64,000 bases of DNA from Cupriavidus sp. MP-37 (lineage in GTDB: Bacteria; Pseudomonadota; Gammaproteobacteria; Burkholderiales; Burkholderiaceae): the NCBI RefSeq assembly GCF_020618415.1, contig NZ_CP085345.1, forward strand, positions 434,001-498,000, read 5' to 3'. A program made the translations under genes and the position numbers. This document shows positions 17,603 to 27,089 of the stretch, one piece after another (position 1 is the first letter of the stretch; the number at the start of each line of letters is the position of its first letter). The notes under the pieces are model-generated. The model was not told the DNA's origin. It saw only the letters and a list, made by a program, of their open reading frames with translations, and did not search any database.

Positions 17603-18586
17603 CTACTTGATGTATTCAGAAATGAAAGTCTTCATAATCTGAGCGACGACTGCCGGCCGAACATGAACCCCATCCTCTTCCCAGGTAGTATTTCTTGGCG
17701 AATTAGAAACCACTTCGTAGCTTGGAAAATAGTCCACAAATTCGTAATCGCCCGCGACCTCAATTGCTGACGTCAGAAGTGTCGCTTTTGAGTACTGATT
17801 CGCAACAATAACATCACGTTCAGTAAAAGTGCCATGGAGCGGCACAGGAGAAACCGTAAAAATAACCTTCGCGCGATTATTCGTAATCTCCCTAACTTCC
17901 CCGACAATATTGTGCAGACATTCTCTTACCTGAGACGCGGACATGTTCTGGAAGCTATAGCGATCCCCCCTCCTGACCGTCCTGACGCTGGCTCCCGGAG
18001 ATCGGTTCACGAAGATACCGTCTTGCCTATCAAACCAGCTTTCCGTGTAACCGAGAGTCACAACGACGATATCCGCCCTGCCCAAGGATCGGTAGCACTC
18101 TAGTAGCATTGCCCTAACACCTTGAGCCTCAGTCCTACTCAAGAAACGGAGTCCCGACATGAGCATATCACACCACTCGTCATCGCCCAGACGAAGCATT
18201 GCAATGTGCTCCGGATTTTCTCTCTTGGCCAATCGAATCAAGTCCAGCATCGATGCCGGAGTATACGCGTTCAACGCTCCATTTCTCGCCCCTACCCCGG
18301 TTTGTTCATACAGCGCATCCTCAAATTTGAATCCAGTGGTAAGGCATTTAATTCCTTCCGCTACAAGTGCATTCTCGATATTTCTTGCAAAACAGGAACC
18401 GATAGTAAAAAAGTAATCACTTTTCGAAATTGAAAACTTTGGCGTGATACCAAGTTGCGGCGAAGGAAGATTTACGCGCTCAAAGCCAGAGCCATTGATT
18501 CCCGCACGCTTCGCAAAAATCCTATTTCCATTCTTGCTAGTCTCAGCAAACGCAGACTTAAAGTCAATCGCCTCACCGATTTTCAT
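17603..18586 (-). CDS. GSCFA-domain protein
   Basis: A 327-aa protein with the family-defining motif GSCFA at 63-67 (FTIGSCFARNIE), then the block with VVTLGYTESWFD near residue 180 and a late EDGVHVRP block with the histidine. GSCFA proteins belong to the SGNH/GDSL-like hydrolase superfamily; the motif serine is the likely nucleophile. Function in capsule loci is not established but acyl transfer or removal is plausible. Base composition is clearly more AT-rich than kps genes, as in the next gene upstream, suggesting separate acquisition of these two. Spacing to neighbours is about 70 bp on each side. Confidence 0.82.
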   Translation of the reverse strand: MKIGEAIDFKSAFAETSKNGNRIFAKRAGINGSGFERVNLPSPQLGITPKFSISKSDYFFTIGSCFARNIENALVAEGIKCLTTGFKFEDALYEQTGVGARNGALNAYTPASMLDLIRLAKRENPEHIAMLRLGDDEWCDMLMSGLRFLSRTEAQGVRAMLLECYRSLGRADIVVVTLGYTESWFDRQDGIFVNRSPGASVRTVRRGDRYSFQNMSASQVRECLHNIVGEVREITNNRAKVIFTVSPVPLHGTFTERDVIVANQYSKATLLTSAIEVAGDYEFVDYFPSYEVVSNSPRNTTWEEDGVHVRPAVVAQIMKTFISEYIK

Positions 18587-18653
18587 TTACCCTCAACCTC
18601 CAATTGACTCAACCCAAAAGCCTAAAGTCCAGTTAATAACTGAACCATATAAA

Positions 18654-19832
18654 TCAACCCAAAGCCAAGCCCATGAGCTGCTCCGATGGGACCAATCCAT
18701 TTCCCTCAATAAAGTGTAAAAATTTTGTACCTTTCTTCAACCGATTCTCGCGAAATTTGTCGACATCTGACTCAGTCCAAATAGACATTTCCACGATATC
18801 ATTCGATTTCATTCCCTGCAAACCTTGCGCAGAAATACGCTTTATGGCAGTCTCTTCGCATAGCTCCTCGGTCCTTCCATCAATGGTGAAAACACAACCC
18901 GGCACACCCGCCTGCACTCCAAGCGCTACACCATGGTATCGAGGGCCAATGACCATATCAAAGGATCGAAGAAATCTAATCCAATTGGGCGCGTCCACGA
19001 AGAAACATGCGTTGTGTTGGTACCAATCAATCAACCGTTTCACATCCGCAATTTCATAGACAGCAAGGAATCTGTCTATCGTTTTCTGATTTATTAATTC
19101 TTTCTCACCTAATGCAAACTGAAGCATCGACTCCGGATGCTGCAAGACGTAAGCACCACGATAATTATCAACAATCTCAACCAAGATCTTTTCGAGGAAA
19201 GCAGTGGAACCGTGCCACGGATTACCAGCCGCCACTGCCACCTTACTAATACCCCGAAGCTCTGAAATACTTTTAAAATCCACCCCCAGACCTCTATCCG
19301 ACGAAATCATCAAGGATGGACACCCCAAATTTTCGGACGGAAAACCGAGATTATGCAAAATATTTTTGGTGAATGCACCTCTGACTGCGATATTTGGAAA
19401 ACCCCCTTCCCTCCGACAATTTGATACAACCTGAAGAAATCGAATTGTCCCCTCTGGAATGGAGGGAATTTGATTAACACTTTCAGTCTGTGCACCAAGG
19501 CCAAATAGAGTTACGGGAAGCCCAAAGTTTTCCAACCGGTCAGCCCACTGACCTAAGTCGGCATGAGACCCAAGTTGATTAGCACAGCAAATGACCAAAT
19601 GATCGAATCGCGCACGAACGACTTCGGGGTCCCAGCCCCAACCTACGCGCGTTATGGTGCCGCCAAGCATTTTTCTTGCACCGAGAACAAATGCAACATT
19701 CCCGGTGTTTCCACCAGTCGCCTCCATTACTTGGGACGCTGATGCCTCATGAAAACGTTGGCTTAAAAAATAGTCAATATTCACCAGATTATCAATTAAG
19801 CCGATGCGAATGGGGCGAGAAATCTGAGTCAT
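18654..19832 (-). CDS. polysaccharide pyruvyl transferase family protein
   Basis: A 392-aa protein with the pattern of the polysaccharide pyruvyl transferase family (CsaB/WcaK type). Seen: an N-terminal TGGNTGNVAFVLGARKML, a middle AVRGAFTKNIL and the conserved C-terminal GPRYHGVALGVQAGVP with the basic-aromatic RYHG signature, followed by DGRTEELCEE. The enzymes transfer pyruvate from PEP to make ketal groups on surface polysaccharide, adding negative charge. AT-rich relative to the flanking genes. Located between a GT4 gene (17 bp gap) and the GSCFA gene. Some members act on other donors, so pyruvylation is likely but not certain. Confidence 0.78.
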   Translation of the reverse strand: MTQISRPIRIGLIDNLVNIDYFLSQRFHEASASQVMEATGGNTGNVAFVLGARKMLGGTITRVGWGWDPEVVRARFDHLVICCANQLGSHADLGQWADRLENFGLPVTLFGLGAQTESVNQIPSIPEGTIRFLQVVSNCRREGGFPNIAVRGAFTKNILHNLGFPSENLGCPSLMISSDRGLGVDFKSISELRGISKVAVAAGNPWHGSTAFLEKILVEIVDNYRGAYVLQHPESMLQFALGEKELINQKTIDRFLAVYEIADVKRLIDWYQHNACFFVDAPNWIRFLRSFDMVIGPRYHGVALGVQAGVPGCVFTIDGRTEELCEETAIKRISAQGLQGMKSNDIVEMSIWTESDVDKFRENRLKKGTKFLHFIEGNGLVPSEQLMGLALG

Positions 19833-19849
19833 TCAGAGCTTCCAATGGT

Positions 19850-21127
19850 TTAAATTGAAACCAAAGCACTGTCGCCCTGACATGCGAGTAGCGACAAATG
19901 TACGTCGGCGCATTGAGCAAAAGACATTGGCGGCTTGATCTGCGACTTGAGCCGATCCCAGGTTTCAGTGGTGGCACATGCACTTTGCAGTTTTGAAGCC
20001 CATGCAAGTACATTTCCTACGGCAACATGCAACCCATCAATGTTGTCACGCACCTTTTCTTGCATACCACCAATATCAGAGACAACCAGCGGCCTCCCAC
20101 ATACAAACGCTTCCTGAATCACCATTGGCGAATTCTCCCACCATATGGAAGGAACTATGACCCAATCCACCGAAGCCATGCGGCTTCGCAGTTCATGCGG
20201 CTGATATGGCCCCACCCATTGCACGACACCTTGCTTGATAAGCGGTTGGCGTAGTTTTTCAATTTTCTCCTGAAACTCCGCCGATTGATGCTCCAAGTTC
20301 GCGCCGTGGACTTCAAGCACTATGTTCTTACGCTGGTTCTTCGACAATTGATGGAGCGCCTCCAACACGACGTGAAGCCCCTTGTAGGGATTAATTTGAC
20401 CGAAGAATCCGAAGCGGTTCCGCGTTTCGCCTTCTGCCAAAGAGCGGGGTGGCAACATGCCCTCGTCGCTTTGGCCATTCTCGATCACGACAATCTTGTC
20501 AGCCGGCAATCCCCAGGCAATGTAACGCTGCCGTAGAAACTCCGACGGCGAGACAAATTGGTCGACCAGCGCGAAATGACTCATAAAGAAGTGCTTGCGC
20601 AGCCAAAAATCTTCGGCGGTCCTCTCTGGGAAGCACTGGTGACATTCGTCATAGCTTTCCCGGCTGCAAAGCTTGAAGGTAGTACCGGGCTTGATCATTT
20701 GACCGTTGTTCCGGCAAATGGCCATGTACTCGTGCAGCGTCATCACAATCTTGATCGTGGGGTCCACCTGCTTGATGATGCGTAGGTATTCCAGCCCCAG
20801 ATGGGCGTAGTGATGCGTGTGGACAACGGTGGGCTTCAGGGCTCGGATGAGGTCGGCGAACCAAGTCGTGAGGGATTCCTGGTGTACGGCCTTCATCAGG
20901 TGCCAGTCATGCACGGCCTGTTCCCACAGGTATTCGTTGGGGCGGCGCAGGCTGATGGCCCCGGTGGCGCCGCGGCCCTTGTCAGTCCGGCCGAGGTACC
21001 AGGCCTGCTCCACCCTTCCGTTCTGTTGATAGGCCTTGAATAAGTTGTAGGCAGCGATCTCGCCCCCCCCAAGACTGAAGTCGGGGTGGGCATGGGCCAT
21101 GACGAGGATGCGATGTTTCTTGTTCAT
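19850..21127 (-). CDS. glycosyltransferase family 4
   Basis: A 425-aa GT-B glycosyltransferase. Seen: the N-terminal HAHPDFSLGGGEIAAYNLF (acceptor domain with the Gly-rich loop), HTHHYAHLGLEYL, and the C-terminal donor domain FFGQINPYKGLHVVLEAL and VDWVIVPSIWWENSPMVIQEAFVCGRPLV, containing the E-x7-E motif (ENSPMVIQE). ATG at 21127 is chosen since the longer frame overlaps the preceding gene and adds no domain. An 8-base homopolymer lies near the start of the gene (21063-21070), encoding the Gly-rich loop. Sugar specificity unknown. Confidence 0.85.
   Translation of the reverse strand: MNKKHRILVMAHAHPDFSLGGGEIAAYNLFKAYQQNGRVEQAWYLGRTDKGRGATGAISLRRPNEYLWEQAVHDWHLMKAVHQESLTTWFADLIRALKPTVVHTHHYAHLGLEYLRIIKQVDPTIKIVMTLHEYMAICRNNGQMIKPGTTFKLCSRESYDECHQCFPERTAEDFWLRKHFFMSHFALVDQFVSPSEFLRQRYIAWGLPADKIVVIENGQSDEGMLPPRSLAEGETRNRFGFFGQINPYKGLHVVLEALHQLSKNQRKNIVLEVHGANLEHQSAEFQEKIEKLRQPLIKQGVVQWVGPYQPHELRSRMASVDWVIVPSIWWENSPMVIQEAFVCGRPLVVSDIGGMQEKVRDNIDGLHVAVGNVLAWASKLQSACATTETWDRLKSQIKPPMSFAQCADVHLSLLACQGDSALVSI
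21063..21070. repeat. eight-base poly-C/G tract near the start of the GT4 gene
   Basis: Eight C on the plus strand (G on the coding strand), about 60 bases after the start codon, encoding the LGGGE loop. A slip here would truncate the glycosyltransferase almost completely. Confidence 0.8.
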
Positions 21128-21143
21128 AGGAATGCAGTACGAC

Positions 21144-22991
21144 TCACGCCGGGGTGGCAGACGCTTCAATAAGGGAGCTCCATCGGCTTTGATGACGCAC
21201 CGCGTTGTAGATGACCACACGGGTCCGGAAGTCTCCCTGACCGAGGAGCTTGAACGACTGGCGTTCGAGATGCGTTAGCTGCACGGAAGGGAGATAAGCA
21301 ATGTCCAGCCCTTGATCGCGCAGCTTCAGGCAGAGGTCAGAATCTTCAAAGTCGCCAATGAGGTAGCCCGTGTCCCAGCCCCCAATACGCTCCAGATCCA
21401 CACTGCGGATTGCCACGCATGCGCCAGTTACGCTAGGCACAATGCTAAGTTCGCGGCGCGGATCGAGGACCGGATCCAGCCCCATTTGGGCGTGGTGGTT
21501 GGTCCATACACCTAGTTCCTCGCGTCGCAAGAATTCCATTCCGGCATGCTGGATGGAACCGTCGGCAAAGACCAGGCGAGGACCTACAGCACCGATGTCC
21601 GGCCGAGAATCCAAAACATCGCACAACTGCTGTGCCCAGCCCGGACGTTGCGGGAAGGCATCGCTATTCAGGAAGATTAGCTGAGTGGCAGTTGCGTAGG
21701 TAACTCCCAGGTTGTTGGCCCCCGAGAAGCCACGATTCACGTTGCCCCATACCCAACGCATAGGTTGGCGGTAGACGCGAAATAAGCCCTCGGCCTGAGC
21801 CGGGAACGATTCCGCTAACTTCGGATCATCCAGCACGTAGATGAGTTCAGCATGTTGCTGAAACCATGGGTCATTGCAGAACTCGATAAGCTGGTGTTCC
21901 ACGAAATCGCTGCGCCCATACAGCGGCACGATGACGCTCACCCGCGGCTGCACCGGCAATTTTCCCAGAACGCGGGTTACGACTGGCAGGTTTCTCCACA
22001 TTGCCTGGCGGTGGGCAATGAGCGGATTTAGCACGGGCTCGTCAACTACGGCGACGCGCCGGTGCATGTCTTCTATCGGGGTGGCGACGCCAAAGATCCA
22101 ACGTGCGGCCGCCACGGGGTCCATAGAAATGGCCTGGCAGCGAACGCTTCCCAGAACGTGCACGCCGTTCTCGTCCACGGCCTTGAGCAGCACCGTGCCG
22201 TTGGGACTGAGACCACGTACGCGCGCAATGAACCCTGCATTCTGACTGAAGGCGCCAAACTCGTGCGCGACGGCGTCATGCACATCTTGCCGGAAGCGGC
22301 GGTATGCGCTATCCAGGGAATAGACTTGTCCTTTGTCATCCTCCAGCCAGACAACAGCCTGGGGGGTCTGGACAATCCAGCCTACCACTATGCCTTCCTT
22401 GCTCTGCTCAGGCGCCGCGGCAATTTCAAGAAAACCCTTCGCGCCGCGGCAAGGCAGGTTCGACGTGGGCGCAAGCCGGATGATATCCAGCCACTCTTGC
22501 GACAATGGCTCGCACGTCTGTGCCAACAAGCCCACCGCTGGCCCGAATGCCTGCCGTTTGCTTTCCACGTCGGTAGCGAGACTGGCGAACTTAAGAGGCT
22601 GCGACCAGACTGGAACGACATTTGGCCCAGGATGAACGCTGATGGCAAGCTCAACATTGGCGAGCACGTCTACGCTTTCGGCCACCAGCACGAATCCAAG
22701 CATGGTGTCAGATTGCATGGCGAAATGAGCTGCAACATCAGGCCGTTCAACCTGTACGACACGAGTAGTCAGCTGGGTCCCGTTCGCTAGCAACGCCAGT
22801 TTGACGGGCTGGGTGGCCCAGCCGACGACGACGCAGGTATTGCCGAGGCGATACGCCTCGTCCACCTTGACGTTGCAGGATGCACCTCCGTCGGGTAACG
22901 GAAATCGCATGGGCGTCGACTGGATGTCCGCGATTTTTGCCACGTTGGTTTCGGCAAATTTCGCGGATCGCGATGTATTGAATATCTTCAC
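21144..22991 (-). CDS. glycosyltransferase family 2 with long N-terminal domain
   Basis: A 615-aa protein. The C-terminal 280 aa are a GT2 (GT-A fold) domain: VSVIVPLYGRSDFVEHQL, the FSGANNLG block, LNSDAF as the DxD-like metal site, then GAVGPRLVFADGSIQHAG and the GDFEDSDLCLKLRDQG acid block. The first 330 aa are beta-rich with no named family; they include two repeats of a VVVGW / IVVGWIVQTP pattern, suggesting a duplicated sugar-binding-like module. Gap to the next GT2 gene upstream is 34 bp. A role in making the capsule repeat is inferred from location. Confidence 0.82.
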   Translation of the reverse strand: MKIFNTSRSAKFAETNVAKIADIQSTPMRFPLPDGGASCNVKVDEAYRLGNTCVVVGWATQPVKLALLANGTQLTTRVVQVERPDVAAHFAMQSDTMLGFVLVAESVDVLANVELAISVHPGPNVVPVWSQPLKFASLATDVESKRQAFGPAVGLLAQTCEPLSQEWLDIIRLAPTSNLPCRGAKGFLEIAAAPEQSKEGIVVGWIVQTPQAVVWLEDDKGQVYSLDSAYRRFRQDVHDAVAHEFGAFSQNAGFIARVRGLSPNGTVLLKAVDENGVHVLGSVRCQAISMDPVAAARWIFGVATPIEDMHRRVAVVDEPVLNPLIAHRQAMWRNLPVVTRVLGKLPVQPRVSVIVPLYGRSDFVEHQLIEFCNDPWFQQHAELIYVLDDPKLAESFPAQAEGLFRVYRQPMRWVWGNVNRGFSGANNLGVTYATATQLIFLNSDAFPQRPGWAQQLCDVLDSRPDIGAVGPRLVFADGSIQHAGMEFLRREELGVWTNHHAQMGLDPVLDPRRELSIVPSVTGACVAIRSVDLERIGGWDTGYLIGDFEDSDLCLKLRDQGLDIAYLPSVQLTHLERQSFKLLGQGDFRTRVVIYNAVRHQSRWSSLIEASATPA

Positions 22992-23025
22992 GGCCTGCTT
23001 GACTCAGAATAGATAAAAAGCTCAA

Positions 23026-25323
23026 TCACCGCCCCACCAGCGACTGGTGCGATGCGAGGGAATAGTCCTCCCTGACCAAGGTCAGGTTCGGGTTGTAGAA
23101 AGGGTCGCAGGACAATGCTGAGCGCCAACGCTCTTGCATGACTTCACACTCCAGGGCGAAGCGCTTCCGCTTGTCCTCTGTTTCATCGGTGCCACGCGAC
23201 TTGGACTCATGGTGGAAGAGTTCGGCAAACGGAGTCCAGAGATTGCGGAAGCCGGCGTTCCGGACCTTGATGCAGAAGTCCACGTCGTTGAAGGCGACCT
23301 TCAGCGCTTCCTCGTCGAGCCCTCCTACCAGGTCATAGACTGCACGCCTTACAACCAAGGCGGCACCCGTTACTGCGCTCACGTTGTGGACCGTCAGTAA
23401 TCGCCCAAAGTACCCATCCGCATCACCAGGTAAATACTTGTGCGAATGACCGGCTACTCCGCCTATGCCCAGGATGACGCCTGCGTGTTGGATCGTGCGA
23501 TCAGGGTAATAAAGCTTGGCACCAACACAACCGATATCAGGCCGTACGGCATGGCTAACCATCTCCGTAAGCCAGTCGCTATTGATGACCTCGACGTCGT
23601 TGTTGATGAGGCCCAGAATGCTGCCACGTGCTTCTTTGGCGGCGAAGTTGTTAATGGCGGAGTAGTTGAAAGGAAAGTCGAACTGCAGCAACCGCACTCG
23701 ACCGGAGTGCGACGCGTCTGCGCAGATTTCCTCCATGTAGGCCAAGGTCTGCGAGCAAGTGGACTGGTTATCCACGATCAGAAGCTCGTAGTTAGGGTAG
23801 CTGGTCTTCTGCAGGATGGACTCGACACAGGTTCTGAGGATGTCATAGCCATCCCGTGTAGGCACGATGAGACTGACGAGCGGCGGCGGCATTGGAACTG
23901 GCCAGCGCGGGCGATAAATGCCCGGACGCGTGACTTCCATCACCACTCCGGAATGATATCGGTCCATGTGCTCCTGCAATGCGCGGCGTGCAGCCTCGGA
24001 CGCATAGTCCTTCCGATCATGGCCGAGAGCTGTCGAGCCCTCGCTAGCCCGCCAGTGATACAGCACCATAGGAATGTGGACGATGTCTCTCGAATCGGCG
24101 ACGCGGGCCACGCAGCGGAGGAGGAGATCATAATCCTGACTGCCTTCGAAGCCTTCGCGAAAGCCCCCCACAGCCGTTACCAACTCACGGCGGTAGATCC
24201 CCAGATGACAAACGTAGTTCTGCGCATAGAGAAGATCGGGCGACCAGTCCGGCTTGAAAAATGGTGCAAACCGGTGCCCGTCGTCGCCGATCTTGTCTTC
24301 GTCCGAATAAAGGATCTGGGCGGTTGGTCGTGATTGCAAGTGCTGTGCCACAGCAAACAGAGCGTTTGCGGCCAGGGTGTCGTCATGGTCCAACAGGACA
24401 ACGAAGTCGTGGCGAGCAGCGGACAAGGCCGTGTTGCTGGCGGCGCAAATGTGCCCATTGTGTTCGCGCACTGTGACCCGTATGCGCGCATCGCGCTGCG
24501 CGTATTCGTCCAGTATCTTTGCTACGTGGGGCTCCGTCGACGCGTCGTCCGCTACGCAAAGGTCCCAGTGCGGGTAAGTCTGTGCAAGGACGCTGTCGAG
24601 ACAATCGCGCAATTGGGATTCGCGAGTGTTGAACGTGGGCAGGATGATGGAGAACGTGGGACGGCTCTTCCAGCTTGCGATAATTCGCTCTTGGCTAGCG
24701 GCGTCCGGAAGCAAAGTGCGCTCTGCCTTTTCGATCCATCGTGCATAGCCCTCGCTGTCCTGCTGGCTACCTTCAAACAGCGCGTTGTAGTCATGCCAAT
24801 AGTGCGACAGTCGGCAACGTTTTCGTTTGTCGGAATGCCGATACCGAGGATGTATAGTGCACAATTTACGCAGCACACGTGGACGCGCAAAGGCCTCCAG
24901 CACTCGCACCACGCGAAAGTGCTGAAGAGTGAAAGCGCCCATCGCTGCCATAGGATCAAACCGCAGCTTTGCCTCTGCAGGCACACGCAGCACTCGCTTG
25001 GCCATTTTCCCGGAGCGCACAGGCAATGCAAAGGACATCTCCTCGCTCTCACCATACCCCGTATCCAGGTAGAAGCGAGCATCCGCCTGGCCGAGTGCCA
25101 GGGTCATATTCACTTCTACCATGTACCAACCGGCGGGCAAAAACCCTTTAAGCCGAAACTGAGGATCGTGTCCCGTGGAGCGGTACTCACCCGCAACAGA
25201 CAACGTATCGATCTCGGCTGCAGCACGCAGATCCCCCATCCCGAACTCACGGCGCATATGCTGCCACCAACGACTGCGCATTGCCCGTGAGAGAAACGAC
25301 TTGTGGAGACTCCAGAACATCAT
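23026..25323 (-). CDS. bifunctional tandem-domain glycosyltransferase family 2
   Basis: A 765-aa protein with two GT2 modules. The first (about 220-450) has FSIILPTFNTRESQLRDCL, LLDHDDTLA as the DxD block and SQDYDLLLR; the second (about 485-740) has VSLIVPTRDGYDILRTC, GLINNDVEVI and FNDVDFCIKVRNAG. The first 190 aa are a separate beta-rich region. Two GT-A modules in one chain suggest alternate addition of two sugars, i.e. a polymerase-like enzyme for the capsule repeat, as in other tandem-GT2 capsule synthases; that is inference. The start overlaps the stop of kpsD (ATGA), so the gene is coupled to export genes. Confidence 0.85.
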   Translation of the reverse strand: MMFWSLHKSFLSRAMRSRWWQHMRREFGMGDLRAAAEIDTLSVAGEYRSTGHDPQFRLKGFLPAGWYMVEVNMTLALGQADARFYLDTGYGESEEMSFALPVRSGKMAKRVLRVPAEAKLRFDPMAAMGAFTLQHFRVVRVLEAFARPRVLRKLCTIHPRYRHSDKRKRCRLSHYWHDYNALFEGSQQDSEGYARWIEKAERTLLPDAASQERIIASWKSRPTFSIILPTFNTRESQLRDCLDSVLAQTYPHWDLCVADDASTEPHVAKILDEYAQRDARIRVTVREHNGHICAASNTALSAARHDFVVLLDHDDTLAANALFAVAQHLQSRPTAQILYSDEDKIGDDGHRFAPFFKPDWSPDLLYAQNYVCHLGIYRRELVTAVGGFREGFEGSQDYDLLLRCVARVADSRDIVHIPMVLYHWRASEGSTALGHDRKDYASEAARRALQEHMDRYHSGVVMEVTRPGIYRPRWPVPMPPPLVSLIVPTRDGYDILRTCVESILQKTSYPNYELLIVDNQSTCSQTLAYMEEICADASHSGRVRLLQFDFPFNYSAINNFAAKEARGSILGLINNDVEVINSDWLTEMVSHAVRPDIGCVGAKLYYPDRTIQHAGVILGIGGVAGHSHKYLPGDADGYFGRLLTVHNVSAVTGAALVVRRAVYDLVGGLDEEALKVAFNDVDFCIKVRNAGFRNLWTPFAELFHHESKSRGTDETEDKRKRFALECEVMQERWRSALSCDPFYNPNLTLVREDYSLASHQSLVGR

Positions 25324-27065
25324 AGGCCCAACACTACCTTCGCGCTTACCGCGATCTGGTAGAGAATTTGAGTCATGTCCTTCCAGATCTGCCTCGACTT
25401 CACGTCGATCTTTGGAAGAACCAAGACTTCATCTCCAGGGCGGACCGACACATCGCCATTACTGAGGAAAAACCAGCCTTTATCACCGGTAGCCTGGACG
25501 AAAGTGCCATCACGGCGGGCCACGATGACACGCGCCGCGTCGGCATTCTGTGTGTAGCCACCTGCGCGGTTGATGTAGTCGTCCAGGCTCAAGCCGCGGT
25601 CGAACGCAATCGCATTGGGGAACAGGACCTCACCATTGATCAGCACGAGTCCGTCCAGCGTCGGGACCCGCAGGACGTCTCCATTCTCCAACAACAGGTC
25701 ATCGCGTCCCGACGCCTGGGCAATTACAACCTGACCACTCGGCTCAATTTTTTTGGCGCGTTCAACCCATTGCAGAATAAGGTCGGCCTCCTCCTTGCGC
25801 AGTCTGGCTTCGTCGCTGGTACCCGAGCGCGCAGTGAGCGCGACATTTTCCAGCGTCCGCAGCGAAGTGCGTAGCATTTCTCTTTGCCGCTCCTTCACGC
25901 TCAAACGGAACAGTTGCACGCTCTCTTTGTCCGATCGTTCGGAATACTGGACATGCTTGAGCAGATCGCCGATGCGAGCTCCATACGGCAGCACGTATTC
26001 TTGCGCGCTCAGATGCTCGCCCTCCACACGTACGGTAATGGTGCCCGGCTTCTTGTCTGCGATGAATTCGACTTCGTCGCCGTTCCCGAGCATCGCATTA
26101 GCAGCGTCACTCAGCGCGAAGTAGTCCACATGCCTTGTGATGCCAGTATTGCGTATTACACGCACATGAGTCGCGGATGCCTGGGGCTTTGCAATTCTGG
26201 CTAGGTCTGACACGCGAAGGTTCTGGTCAGCAAACTCGAACCGCTTCGCGTTCTCGACAAGGCCGCTGACCTTGACGCTGTTGCGGCGGGCCGCGACAAA
26301 AATCACGTCTCCGTCGGCCAATTGGATCAATGGCATCGTGCCATTGAGCAAAAACTCGTAGAGGTTGGCGGTAGCACGAACTCTAGTCCCTCGTTTCACC
26401 TCCACAGTCAGGAAAGAACCTCGAGCAGGATCGATACCGCCGGCTTGGTCCAGGTAGTGCAGCAAACTGTCCATGCTGGTGCCGCTATACAGCCCAGGGC
26501 GATTGACAAAGCCGCTGACGAAGACCCTCACCGGCTGGGCCGCGGCGAGGCTTGCATAGCTGAAGACATTAGACCGGAAAACCTTTGTGACGGCCGCGTG
26601 CACGAGTTGCTGCAAATCCTGATTGCGCACTCCCAGCACTCGCACAGGACCTGCATGTGGTACAAAAATGTTGCCTTGAGGATCAACAGTCAGCGGTGCC
26701 TCAAAATCGAACGCACCCCACAAGCGGACTTGAATCTTGTCGCCTACGGTGACAACGTAGTCGGGATTGAACTGCGTGGCTCCCTGGCGAGCAAAGGCGC
26801 CGGTAAATAGATTGGCCCCAAAGACATCACTGCTGACATTGGAGGAGTAATCAAAGAACTGAGGCGGTTGTGGACGGATGTCCGGAACCGTTTGATCAGG
26901 GATGCTTGGCCTGGTCTCGGGGAGCAGCTTGGCAGGTGGCGGATTGGCAGATGCAGCATTGCTCAAACCCAAAGCCTGGTTAATTCCCAAGGGGTCGACA
27001 GCGGCGGCTTGTGACGTGGCGACGATAGCCATGCCCAGAGTCATGGCGACAAAGAAGGAACGCAT
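25320..27065 (-). CDS. kpsD: capsule polysaccharide export protein KpsD (outer-membrane polysaccharide exporter family)
   Basis: A 581-aa exported protein. Signal peptide 1-22 (cleaved near SQAAA) without a lipobox, as in KpsD and unlike Wza. A polysaccharide export (PES) domain follows (YVVTVGDKIQVRLWGAFDFEAPLTVDPQGNIF split over about 105-140), then several SLBB-type modules (VFVSGFVNRPGLY; VKVSGLVENAKRFEF; GLVLINGEVLFPNAIAF). KpsD links the inner-membrane transporter to the outer membrane for capsule export. Lies 24 bp after kpsE. Confidence 0.88.
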   Translation of the reverse strand: MRSFFVAMTLGMAIVATSQAAAVDPLGINQALGLSNAASANPPPAKLLPETRPSIPDQTVPDIRPQPPQFFDYSSNVSSDVFGANLFTGAFARQGATQFNPDYVVTVGDKIQVRLWGAFDFEAPLTVDPQGNIFVPHAGPVRVLGVRNQDLQQLVHAAVTKVFRSNVFSYASLAAAQPVRVFVSGFVNRPGLYSGTSMDSLLHYLDQAGGIDPARGSFLTVEVKRGTRVRATANLYEFLLNGTMPLIQLADGDVIFVAARRNSVKVSGLVENAKRFEFADQNLRVSDLARIAKPQASATHVRVIRNTGITRHVDYFALSDAANAMLGNGDEVEFIADKKPGTITVRVEGEHLSAQEYVLPYGARIGDLLKHVQYSERSDKESVQLFRLSVKERQREMLRTSLRTLENVALTARSGTSDEARLRKEEADLILQWVERAKKIEPSGQVVIAQASGRDDLLLENGDVLRVPTLDGLVLINGEVLFPNAIAFDRGLSLDDYINRAGGYTQNADAARVIVARRDGTFVQATGDKGWFFLSNGDVSVRPGDEVLVLPKIDVKSRQIWKDMTQILYQIAVSAKVVLGL

Positions 27066-27089
27066 ATTCGGAGTATCGGGTCGGCTCAG

